Positions 1 to 9,110 of a stretch of DNA of 64,000 nucleotides are shown here, piece after piece (the first letter of the stretch is position 1; each line of letters begins with the position of its first letter). Source of the stretch: Salvelinus alpinus. Taxonomy: Eukaryota; Chordata; Actinopteri; Salmoniformes; Salmonidae. Both the position numbers and the translations under genes were made by a program. The notes beneath the pieces are model-generated. The model saw nothing but the letters and a program-made list of their open reading frames with translations. It made no database searches and was not told where the DNA came from. The stretch lies in the NCBI RefSeq assembly GCF_045679555.1, contig NC_092100.1, positions 35,674,106-35,738,105 of the forward strand, given 5' to 3'.

Positions 1-718
1 TGTTTTGTTCTCTCAGCTCAAAATAAAACAAATATGGAATAAAAAAATATACAGTGAGTGTGATAGAATTAAAAATGCATTAATAATGATAACAAAATAA
101 TAATACAGAAACATAATATGTACCAGTATGCAATATGCTGTTCATTTATCTAAATGTTGATTATACGATCTGTGTGTTCTATTGATGTCTGATCTGAGTT
201 TGATTGGTTATATGTAGGAATTCCTATAGGGGCACACTTGGCTTCCCAGCTCACCCATTACAAGTGATTGAAGCCGAAGCTACATCTCCGTGTGATTTAT
301 TTATGTATTTATACCCTTTCGGGTATAAATACATACATCTATTTGTTATTTTCTAATGTATTTGTTAATGTCAGAATGTTACAGATGTAACTGTGTGTTA
401 TTTAGTCAGCAGCAAAGATGTTTACAACAGAAAATTAGTTGTTTGTATGGTTAGACCACTTTGAAATTAGCCGTTTTGCTAGCGAGCTTTCTAGAAGGTT
501 GCTCACTTGCATGAGGTGACTAGAAATATGGAGGTATAGATTAGCCAAATTGTTTTACCTGAGCATAACCCCAAAACTAGGGACTTATTAGCCAGCTCTA
601 CTCTCTTGTTTATGATTGTGTTGTCATGGAGGACTGATTGGGCTCATTGATTCGAGTTGAAAAATAAATGCTGCGCTCATGGAATGACATGCTTTGAGCA
701 CTACTGAAAAGTGCTATT
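1..718. other. unassigned non-coding DNA
   Basis: AT-rich sequence with no credible reading frame. The only structure I see is the perfect palindrome listed separately. Several short TAGC/GCTAGC-type motifs occur, as elsewhere in this genome. Confidence 0.5.
302..335. repeat. perfect 15-bp inverted repeat, 4-nt loop
   Basis: The left arm TATGTATTTATACCC is followed by TTTC and then the exact reverse complement GGGTATAAATACATA. It would form a hairpin in DNA or RNA. No U-tract terminator or transposon end is evident around it. Confidence 0.85.
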
Positions 719-720
719 TA

Positions 721-872
721 CAATGCCTTCGGAAAGTATTCAGACACCTTGACTTTTTCCAAATTGTGTTACGTTACAGCCTTATTCTAAAATGTATTGC
801 ATTTAAAAAAATCTACACACAATACCCCATAATGACAAAGCAAAAACAGGTCTTTAGAAATGTTTGTTAATT

Positions 873-903
<31 letters not shown>

Positions 904-2252
904 ATCACATTTACATAAGTATTCAGACCCTTTACTCAGTACTTGTTGAAGCACCTAAGGGCAGCGATTACAGCATTGAGTCTTCAAGCTTGGCATACCT
1001 GTATTTGGGTTACTCCCATTCTTCTCTGCAGATCCTCTCAAGCTCTGTCAGCTTGGATGGAGAGCGTAGCTGCACAGCTATTTTCAGGTCTCCCCAGAGA
1101 TGTTCAATCGGGTTCAACCCTGGGCTCTGGCTGGGCCACTCAAGGACATTCAGAAACTTGTCACGAAGCCACTCCTGCATTGTCTTGGCTGTGTGCTTAG
1201 GCTCGTTGTCCTGTTGGAAGGTGAACCTTCGCCCCAGTCTGAGGTCCTGAGCGCTCTGGAGCAGGTTTTCATCAAGGATCTCTCTGCACTTTGCTCCGTT
1301 AATCTTTTCCTCAAACCTGACTAGTCTTCAAGTCCCTGCTGCTGAAAGACATTGCCACAGCATGATGCTGCCACCACCATGCTTCACCATATGGATGGTA
1401 TTGGCCAGGTGATGAGCAGTGCCTGGTTTTCTCCAGATGTGATTCTTGGCATTCAGGCCAAAAAGTTAAATCTTGGTTTCATCAGACCAGAGAATCTTTT
1501 TTCTCATGTGCTGAGAGTCCTTTAGGTGCCTTTTGGCAAACTCCAAGCCGGAAGTCCATCTGGAAGGTTCTCCCATCTCCACAGAGGAACTCTGCAGCTC
1601 TGTCAGAATGACCATCAGGTTCTTGGTCACCTTCCTGACCAAGGCCCTTCTCCCCCGATTACTCATTTTGGTCAGGTGGCCAGCTCTAGGAAGAGTCTTG
1701 ATGATTCCAAACTTCTTCCATTTAAGAATGATGGAGGCCACTTTGTTCTTGGGGACCTTCAATGCTGCAGACATTTTTTGGTACCCTTCCCCAGATCTGT
1801 GCCTCGACACAATCCTGTCTTGGAGCTCTACGGAAAATACCTTCGACCTCATGGCTTGGTTTTTGCTCTGACATGCACTGTCAACTGTGGGACCTTATAT
1901 AGACAGGTGTTTGCCTTTCCAAATCATGCCCAAGCAATTTAGTTTACCACATGTGGAGTTGTAGAAGTTGTAGAAACATCTTAAGGATTATCAATGGAAC
2001 CAGGATGCACCTGAGCTAAATTTTGAGTCTCATAGCAAAGAGTCTGAATACTTATGTAAATAAGGTATTTCTGTTTATAATTTTTTCAGAAATTTGCAAA
2101 AATGTCTAAAAACCTATTTTTCATTTGTCATTATGGGGTATTGTGTGCAGATTGATGAGGGAACACATTTATTTAATCCATTTTAGAATAAGGCTGTAAT
2201 GTAACAACACGTGGAAAAAGGGAAGGTGTCTGAATAGTTTCCGAATGCACTG
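721..2252 (-). mobile_element. Tc1-like DNA transposon, family A, copy 1 (dead)
   Basis: A TA dinucleotide flanks each end (719-720 and 2253-2254), the expected Tc1/mariner target duplication. The outer ends are inverted repeats: left CAATGCCTTCGGAAAGTATT, right (reverse complement) CAGTGCATTCGGAAACTATT. The inverted repeats extend inward for roughly 200 bp. The transposase runs on the minus strand and is broken. A short TA tract interrupts the left repeat near 875-890. The same family recurs at 42339, 49789 and 53617. Confidence 0.93.
950..1852 (-). pseudogene. Tc1 transposase remnant (family A copy 1)
   Basis: Tc1-type transposases cut and paste the element using an N-terminal paired-like helix-turn-helix region and a C-terminal DDE nuclease domain. 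The minus-strand frame opens with MRSKVFSVELQDRIVSRH and carries the DNA-binding region. It then jumps from GEPSRWTSGLEF straight to the KRHLKDSQ segment, so the piece that reads AALHQSGLYG in other copies here is deleted. The first catalytic motif, WSDETK, is present, but a stop follows directly after it at about 1466. The rest of the DDE domain continues down to about 950 in shifted frames. It cannot give a working protein. Confidence 0.88.
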
Positions 2253-2254
2253 TA

Positions 2255-3389
2255 AATAAAGTACGTAAAAAATACATAAAACAACTTCTTAATCATGGCC
2301 TCTAAAATGGCCATAAGCCATGCCTCCGTGCCAGTCACCTCCTTACATTTCCATCTCCCTCTCCTCCCTTCCGCTCTTCACGCTGCTGTGTCGCCTCCTT
2401 CCGTTCTGTGTCACCCTGTCCTGCTCTTCATCCGTTTTCTCTATCTCCTTCAGCACCTTCTTCTTCTTAATAGGAGGACTGGAAAATTCAGCCTCCGCAT
2501 TTGGACCCTTTTGGGAGGGAGAGGAGCCCACAGCTGCACCCTGGTAGGATGAGGAGATGATCACCGGAGGGGTGTTAAAGTGGCAGTGCTTAGCCGCGGG
2601 AAGTAGGGTTGCTGAAGGTGCTGTAGCACCCCCTAAAAATATCAGAAGGAAAAAAAGTATTAATAAAATAAAAAATGTCAATATTTTTTCACAAAAGTAG
2701 TGCAATGGGCCTTTAATAGTCCTGTATTAGTGGACCAATACAGCCGTCTGCAGCGCCAGCATGGGAAAAAACATTTGTTCAGCACCTCCTTTATTTGTAT
2801 CAAAAGTTCATAGTATTATCTTGTTTCCGGAAAGTAGGCATATGTTGCACGTTACTACATTACAGGAGAGGTATTTGAACATGAAAATTATATTTTATCA
2901 AAATTCATTTTTTGGCAGAAATGCCTTCTGGAACATGTGAAATTTAATGTGCCTTAATAACAAACTTGTATGCCATCTGTAAATATGAATACATTTTGTT
3001 AAATTATGAGCCTAGTTGGTTTAACCACGGAAAAAGTCAGGAACCTTTCCGCTAGCCAGGATTGGCTGAGATAATGGATGGGCTGGAGATGCTGCGAGAT
3101 GAGTTTGGCTGGTCTTCTCTCAGTATGTGTAGGTAATTCTTTCTAACGTGGCTATTTTGAAAGATATCACGAAGAACTGCATAAGTGTTGCTAATTCTCT
3201 CCACTTTCTTGAGGATCACGTTTTGAAATCAGTGGAATGCAGGGTGTAAGCAGAGTAAGATAGCTAAGGCGATACATTTCTGGCTTTTTATTGCAAATAA
3301 TGTGATGGGAGTCAAAAAGAGAAAACACATAAGAAGTCTGTTGTTTAAGACACTTGTCTCTGCATTACATCTTCAAACTAAGGGAAACC
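2255..3389. other. unassigned region between Tc1 copy and exon-like start
   Basis: Contains a G/C-richer stretch (2290-2640) overlapping the minus-strand ORF listed next, then AT-rich sequence. The motif GGGTGCTACAGCACC (minus strand, near 2615-2630) is partly palindromic and looks repeat-like. No transposon ends could be paired. Confidence 0.4.
2343..2705 (-). CDS. hypothetical ORF, Lys/Glu-rich, unrecognised
   Basis: A 120-codon open frame. Residues 1-30 are hydrophobic and AT-rich in codon content and look like read-through of non-coding DNA. Residues 31-120 differ: a Pro/Ser-rich stretch (NTPPVIISSSYQG), then a basic/acidic stretch with KKKKVLKEIEKTDEEQ and SGREEREMEM before the stop. 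That composition resembles a real nuclear-protein exon. An AG just before GGTGCAGCTG in the minus-strand sequence could be a splice junction. I recognise no domain. It could equally be part of an unlisted repeat. Confidence 0.15.
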   Translation of the reverse strand: MHYFCEKILTFFILLILFFLLIFLGGATAPSATLLPAAKHCHFNTPPVIISSSYQGAAVGSSPSQKGPNAEAEFSSPPIKKKKVLKEIEKTDEEQDRVTQNGRRRHSSVKSGREEREMEM

Positions 3390-4352
3390 ATGGTATCCAT
3401 GACAGAGAGAGAGAAGCGCTCATCCATGTATACAGGTAAGATAGTTTAGCTAGCTAAGTTTTCAGATATTATACGTTTTCTAATTTTGTTAGAAAGTCAT
3501 ATTCATTGCAAAAACAGAGTACTGTTAGCTAGCTAGCTAAAGTTAACTTGATGGCTCGCTTGCTAACGTTATGTGTATGATCTTTGTAGTAATATTATTT
3601 TTTATCTCAGAGCCATTTGCATTGCTAGTTATAGCCTAATGTTAGCTAACTAGCTAACATTGAATCTCGCTAGTTGGTTTGCTTAATTTACCAGCAGATG
3701 CATGCAGGGTAGTGGACCAAAGTCAAATTAGGATATAACGTTAGGCCAACGAGACCGTGTCCAAGTTCTAAAATGTTCCGGTAGAATGCCCTGCTTTTAT
3801 TTCATCACACTTACAAACATAAGCTATTTTCTGTAATTAGCTTGCCATTAACTTGTAAATAATTATCTTGTTGTGAGATTATTTTCAAGTAATAAAAAAT
3901 ATAATTGAGCTAAAGTTAACACTTGGTCAAGTAAATGATATATTCATTATTTGAACTGGCTAGCCCGCTAACTTAACGTTAGCTAGCTAACGAGCTAGAA
4001 ATGAACCAAAACATTGTTTAGAAAGTTGCTTTTTGGTGCCTGGTTTGCTAGATTGATATATACTGAATTCATTTTTAAACTGATGGGTTTATTGGTGTTA
4101 AAATACACCAGTTACGCTATTTTAGACCGTTGGTAATTACATTTATGCATCTGAGCTCCTAGAGTGTGCGGCTCTCCTTTATTTTTACGTTTTCTACTCC
4201 GCTAGCCAGCTCGCCTAAATAGGTGTGCGTTTCTTTTTCTTCTAGATTATGCTATTTTAGACCACCAGGCTGCTGAGGTCATGCAGCCTGTCGTTTTTGT
4301 GTTTATACTTTTTCATAACGACAACGACAAGTTTGATGTTGGACGACAATAG
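3390..4352 (+). CDS. candidate two-exon small gene (50 aa), unrecognised
   Basis: A start codon in an excellent vertebrate context (ACCATGG) opens at 3390, and the frame runs to a good donor at 3435/3436 (ACAG|GTAAG). An 810-nt gap starting GT and ending in a pyrimidine-rich AG acceptor (TTCTTTTTCTTCTAG, ending 4245) restores the frame. Exon 2 (4246-4352) stays open for 36 codons to TAG. The product would begin MVSMTEREKRSSMYTD, followed by a hydrophobic VVFVFILF run and then HNDNDKFDVG. I recognise no family. A chance open frame of this length is not rare, and the region may itself belong to a dispersed salmonid repeat. Confidence 0.2.
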
Positions 4353-4417
4353 AATGTTCATGATGTCACTGCGACAACTGTCTACAGACATGTCGATAAG
4401 TATAAACCAGCTTTTAA

Positions 4418-5188
4418 ATCAAATCAAATCAAATTTTATTTGTCACATACACATGGTTAGCAGATGTTAATGCGAGTGTAGCGAAATGCTTGTGCTTCTA
4501 GTTCCGACAATGCAGTAATAACCAACAAGTAATCTAACCTAACAATTCCACAACTACTACCTTATACACACAAGTGTAAAGGGATAAAGAATATGTACAT
4601 AAAGATATATGAATGAGTGATGGTACAGAACGGCATAGGCAAGATGCAGTAGATGGTATAGTGTACAGTCTATACATATGAGATGAGTAATGTAGGGTAT
4701 GTAAACATAAAGTGGCATAGTTTAAAGTGGCTAGTGATACATGTATTACATAAAGATGGCAAGATGCAGTAGATGATATAGAGTACAGTATATACATATA
4801 CATATGAGATGAGTAATGTAGGATATGTAAACATTATATTAAGTGGCATTCTTTAAAGTGGCTAGTGAGTACATTTTTACATAATTTCCATCAATTCCCA
4901 TTATTAAAGTGGCTGGAGTTGAGTCAGTATGTTGGCAGCGGCCACTAAATGTTAGTGGTGGCTGTTTAACAGTCTGATGGCCTTGAGATAGAAGCTGTTT
5001 TTCAGTCTCTCGGTCCCCGCTTTGATGCACCTGTACTGACCTCGCCTTCTGGATGATAGCGGGGTGAACAGGCAGTGGCTCGGGTGGTTGTTGTCCTTGA
5101 TGATCTTTATGGCCTTCCTGTGACATCGGGTGGTGTAGGTGTCCTGGAGGGCAGGTAGTTTGCCCCCAGGGATGCGTTGTGCGTTTTA
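4418..5188 (-). mobile_element. RSg-1-like LINE, 5'-truncated 3' end
   Basis: On the minus strand the sequence ends in the LINE tail ACAAATAAAATTTGATTTGATTTGATTT (plus strand begins AAATCAAATCAAATC). Upstream, the minus strand encodes the end of the reverse transcriptase ORF: LPALQDTYTTRCHRKAIKI, then DNNHPSHCLF, then TERLKNSFYLKAIRLLNS in shifting frames. This is the conserved tail of the RSg-1 / Rex1-L2-like APE-class LINEs. Internal tandem-like duplications sit in the 3'UTR (4640-4830: GGCATAG, GATGCAGTAGATG and TATACATATGAGATGAGTA repeat twice). Truncation at the 5' side is typical of incomplete reverse transcription. Confidence 0.85.
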
Positions 5189-5194
5189 GTCTTG

Positions 5195-5505
5195 AAATCT
5201 TTGGTTGTTAAGTGTTGGTTGTTAAGTGCACTACCATACTCACTGTGTATAGCACATGGACTCACATGTAAATCCTTAAAGAGATGGGTGGGGCTAATGC
5301 TTAAGATGATGTGAAAGATGCTGAATGTGTGTAGACAAAGGGGGTCTCTCCAGTTGGTGCACCAAAACATTGAAGTGACATTTTCTTAAACGTGGGGTGA
5401 CAAGTTTATCAACTTTCAAAGCAGAATTACTTTCCCATTGCTCCTCAACTGTAGTGGGTGATATACAATTTTCTAGCTCTGAGTCTGTACTTTTATCCAG
5501 TGTAT
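5195..5505. repeat. dispersed salmonid repeat of unclear class
   Basis: The stretch containing GTGTATAGCACATGGACTCA and ACAAGTTTATCAACTTTCAA reads like a dispersed repeat I associate with salmonid genomes. I cannot place its ends or class. Minus-strand ORFs here look incidental. Confidence 0.35.
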
Positions 5506-5703
5506 AAAACAACATTTCAAGTTTTGCTACGTAAGACCACCAAGCACTTCTGGACATCAGATTGACAGTTACTAACCTCGATTTCGACTTCAATTCCGAC
5601 TCTGTTCCTTTGTTACCATACCAGACCCCATTCCTTTGCTTCATGGGCTACCAAAACGCTATAGGCGAAGATGCGGTAGATGAGCCAGCATCCTGGTGAG
5701 ACT

Positions 5704-8098
5704 GAGGCGAAGAGAAAATTGACCGGCACTCCCCTCCGTTCTGTTGGCAAACGTCCAGTCACTTGAGAATATGATGGATGAGCTTAGTTCGAAAGTTCCT
5801 ATCAGAGAGACTTGAAAAGCTACAATATTATGTGCCCAGCAGAGAGGTGGCTGGATGACTCCATATACGTAGAACTCAGTGGTTTCTCAATGCAGCGACA
5901 CGATTGGACAAAACCGTCCTCGGGCAAGTACAAAGGAGGATGGGTGTGACTTTTTATAAACAACAACTGGGGCGCTTCTTCCGGTGTGAAGGAAATCTCA
6001 AGCTTTTGCTCACCTTATATAGAATAGCTCATGGTAAGCTGCAGACCATTTTATCTAACAAAAGAGTTCTCATCTGTAATTATCATGGCTGTCTCCATCA
6101 CCCGCACAGTCATTAAGATGGCATGATAGCGCCTCTTCCCCCACAGGAGGCAGAAAATATTTGGCATGAGCCCTGTGTTCCTCAAAAAGCTGCAGAGGCT
6201 TTTATCTATCAAGAGAGTTATCATCCGTAATTATCACAGCTGTCTACATCAGAGGTTCCCAACCTTGGTGGTGCTCCCCTCAAAGGGGGCTCCAATGTTT
6301 CGTGTCGGGAGCGCGGGATCTTCCTTGAACAAACATATTTACATTTTTATACTGATCTAAAACTATGCAAATAGTCGTGATGACTTAGGCTAGAAACAAG
6401 ATGAAAATGCCAGAGGAAGATGCAACTCTGATGCACATGGGAATGTGGTATGGCTCTATGACATTCTGAAAGCTGAGCTATAACTTTCTAAAGTCAAAGA
6501 GTCAAATTAATTGAACTTTGCTTGGGAAGTAATCTTATACAATGTGTGACTCTGTCGCTATCAATTGATCTATCCACTTTATGTAAAACAGAATATGTAT
6601 ATTTAAATTGAGAGTTCATATAAATTATGATAATAAATCACATGTAGTAGCGGAATAACTTTTGGGGAAATCAGGTCAAGACTATATTTTCCTTAAAAAT
6701 TATTGTTATTATTATTATTAAATAGCCTACCTAAAATATGTCAAGAGTGTAGTTACACTATGTAGAATTACAAAAATTAGCTTCAAAACAAAAACATTTT
6801 CCTAGGTCCCTTAAGTGACATTTTTCAACTGTTTAAAAGGGGGCCCTGGGGAAAAAAGGTTGGGAACCCCTTGTCTACATCCCTCCACAAGCCACATCAC
6901 TTTGGCCCTCAATGAACTGTATGGGGCCATAAACAAACAAGAAACTGCTCACCCAGAGGCAGTGCACCTGGATGATGGAGACTTTAACGCATAGAGACTT
7001 AAAACTGTTCTACCACACTTTAACCAACACTTCCTGCGTCACTCTGGGCACTAACACTCTATACCACTTTTATTCTACCCACAGAAACGCATACAAGATC
7101 CTCTCTTGTCCTCCTTTTGACAAGTCTGACCACAACTGTATTCTCCTGCTTCTTCTTTACAAACAAAAGCTCAAACTGAAAGTACCAGTGTCGTGCTCAA
7201 TACGGAAGTGGTCCGATGAAGCAGATGCAAGGCTACAAGACTATTTTGCTAGTACAGACTGGGATATGTACCTGGATTCCATCCAATAGCATTAAAGAGT
7301 TTAACACATCAGTCACGGGCTTCATCAATAAGTACCTACTAGCTCAGCGTTTAACACCATAGTCCCCTCTAAGCTCATCACCAAGCTGGGGACCCTGGAA
7401 TTGAATATCTCCTTCTGCAACTGAATCCTGGACTTCCTGATGGGCCAGCGACAGGTGGTGAGGGAAGGCAACAACACCTCTCCCACGCTGACCCTCAACA
7501 TGGGGGCCCCTCAGGGTTGTTTGCTTTGTCCCCTCCTGTACTCCCTGTTCAACCACAACTGCACACGACTCCAACACCATCATCAAGTTTGCTGACAACA
7601 CGATGGTGGTAGGCCTGATCACCGACGGCAATGAAACAGCCTAAAGGGTGGAAGTCAAAGACCTTTCAGTGTGGTGCCAGGATAATAACTTCTCTGTCAA
7701 TGTCTGTGAGACCAAGGAGGGCATGACAGCTCCTCTTCCCACCCAGGAAGCTGAAAAGATTTGGCATGGGCCCTCAGATCCTCAAAAAGTTATACAACTG
7801 ATCCATCGAGATCATCTTGACTGGCTGTATTACCGCTTGATATGGCAAATGCACCACCCTTGACGACAAAGAGCTGCAGAGGGTGGTGTGTACAGCCCAG
7901 TACATCACTGGGGTTGAACTCCCTGCCATCCAGGACCTCTTTATCAGGCGGTGTCAGAGAAAGGCCCAAAAAATTGCCACCCAAGCCATACTGTTCACTC
8001 TGCCACCATCCGGCAAATGGTACCGGAGCATCGGCTCTCGGAACAACAGGCTCCTAGACAGTTTCTACACTCAACCCATAAGACTGATAAATAGTTAA
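5704..8098 (+). pseudogene. LINE ORF2 remnant (APE endonuclease + RT)
   Basis: In live relatives this protein nicks target DNA with its AP-type endonuclease and primes reverse transcription. Here the frame is broken many times. Examples are the stop straight after DGDFNA (about 6994), a stop after YLDSIQ (7289), and a stop after GNETA (7641). The expected FADD catalytic box of the RT reads FADNT (near 7590-7600), losing the second Asp. A block at 6120-6250 reads like the RT C-terminal segment (PHRRQKIFGMSPVFLKK) joined to endonuclease sequence, so the copy is also rearranged. Confidence 0.8.
6250..6873. mobile_element. non-autonomous hAT-like element inside the LINE
   Basis: The left end CAGAGGTTCCCAACCTT and the right end (reverse complement CAAGGGGTTCCCAACCTTTT) are inverted repeats of the CAG-GGTTCCCAACC type known from hAT/Charlie elements. 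A 9-bp direct repeat GTCTACATC flanks it (6242-6250 and 6873-6881), which contains the 8-bp duplication that hAT transposases make. Removing the insert rejoins the host LINE into AVYIPPQAT. No transposase frame lies inside, so it must have been moved in trans. Confidence 0.88.
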
Positions 8099-8148
8099 TT
8101 AAATGGTTACTCTGAGTATCTGCACTAACCCTATCTTGAACTGACTCT

Positions 8149-8330
8149 ATGCACACTCACAAAACTATATATGCACACTATATACACACTCACACAAAAC
8201 CCACACACATTCACATACACTACATACACACGCAAACACATAACACACACACACATAACAACACAACACAAACACACGCACACGTACGCACGCACGCATA
8301 CACACAGAAACACACACACACACTTTTACA
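8149..8330. repeat. (CA)n-rich microsatellite in LINE 3'UTR
   Basis: Interrupted CA-rich tract with ACACAC, CATACA and GCACGC variants. It sits between the end of the LINE ORF (8098) and later 3'UTR sequence, so it expanded within the inserted LINE. The ORFs across it are artefacts. Confidence 0.9.
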
Positions 8331-8423
8331 CTCATCATATGCTGCTGCTACTCTGTCCTTTATTTTACTCTTATTATTATCTATCCTAAAGCCCGGTCAC
8401 TTTACCCTTCCTTCAAGTACCTA

Positions 8424-9110
8424 CAGTTGAAGTCGCAAGTTTACATACACCTTTGCCAAATACATTTAAACTCAGTTTTTCACAATTCCTGACATTTAAT
8501 CCGAGTAAAAAGTCCCTGTCTTGGGTCAGTTAGGATCACCACCTTATTTTAAGAATGTGAAATGTCAGAATAATAGTAGAGAGAATGATTTATTTCAGCT
8601 TTTATTTCTTTCATCACATTCCCAGTGGGTCAGAAGTTTACATACACTCAATTAGTATTTGGTAGCATTGCCTTTAAATTGCTTGACTTGGATCAAACGT
8701 TTCGGGTAGCTTTCCACAAGCTTCCCACAATAAGTTGGGTGAATTTTGGCCCATTCCTCCTGACAGAGCTGGTGTAACTGAGTCAGGGGTGTAGGCCTCC
8801 TTGCTCGCACACGCTTTTTTAGTTCTGCCCACAAATTTTCGATGGGATTTAGGTTGGGGCTTTGTGATGGCCACTCCAATACCTTGACTTTGTTGTCCAT
8901 AAGCCATTTTGCCACAACTTTAGAAGTATGCTTGGGGTCATTGTCCATTTGGAAGACCATTTGAGACCAAGCTTTAACTTCCTGACTGATGTCTTGAGAT
9001 GTTGCTTCCAAATATCCACATAATTTTCCTCCCGCATGATGCCATCTATTTTGTGAAGTGCACCAGTCCCTCCTGCAGCAAAGCACCCCCACAACATGAT
9101 GCTGTCACCC
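8424..9110 (-). mobile_element. Sleeping Beauty-type Tc1 element, 3' half
   Basis: The element starts after TA (8422-8423) with CAGTTGAAGTCGCAAGTTTA. A second copy of the motif (CAGAAGTTTACATACACTCA) lies about 200 bp inside, giving the IR/DR end architecture of Sleeping Beauty-class elements. The minus-strand transposase C-terminal half follows up to 9110, where sequence switches abruptly to gypsy integrase. The other part of the element reappears at 12732. Confidence 0.92.
8652..9110 (-). pseudogene. Sleeping Beauty-type transposase C-terminal part
   Basis: The minus-strand frames contain the HHAGGKLCGYLEATSQD region, the second catalytic motif QMDNDPKHTSKVV, the third motif [12 protein letters not shown] (Asp to Asn in SPDLNPIE), and the C-terminus down to KGNATKY. 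The first 40% of the protein is elsewhere (12732-12998) or missing, and the frame changes near 9090. These elements are transposed by proteins of about 340 residues, so this is a fragment. The 5' cut is the gypsy junction. Confidence 0.88.

Larger units (their letters stand above)
5505..8422 (+). mobile_element. RSg-1-like LINE, near full span but degenerate
   Basis: Reading along the plus strand in several frames gives the LINE ORF in order: an N-terminal LLDIR / TVTNLDFDFNS segment (about 5545-5600), an endonuclease start like VLLANVQSLENMMDELSS (about 5740-5800), endonuclease core pieces (CRPFYLTKEFSSVII near 6040-6085; AVYIPPQAT after removal of the hAT insert), the INKQETAHPEAV and DGDFNA region (6930-6995), the SDEADARLQDYF linker (7210-7270), then the RT from FNTIVPSKLITKL (7350) to RLINS (8098). 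A block between about 7335 and 7345 is missing, so most of the RT N-terminal half is deleted. The 3'UTR carries a (CA)n expansion and is cut at 8422 by the Sleeping Beauty-type element. Confidence 0.85.

Noticed and set aside
5294..5644. 116-codon minus-strand frame
   Set aside because: Lies over a dispersed repeat and the antisense of the LINE ORF start.
8131..8430. Three overlapping frames rich in His-Thr / Cys-Val
   Set aside because: CA microsatellite in a LINE 3'UTR.
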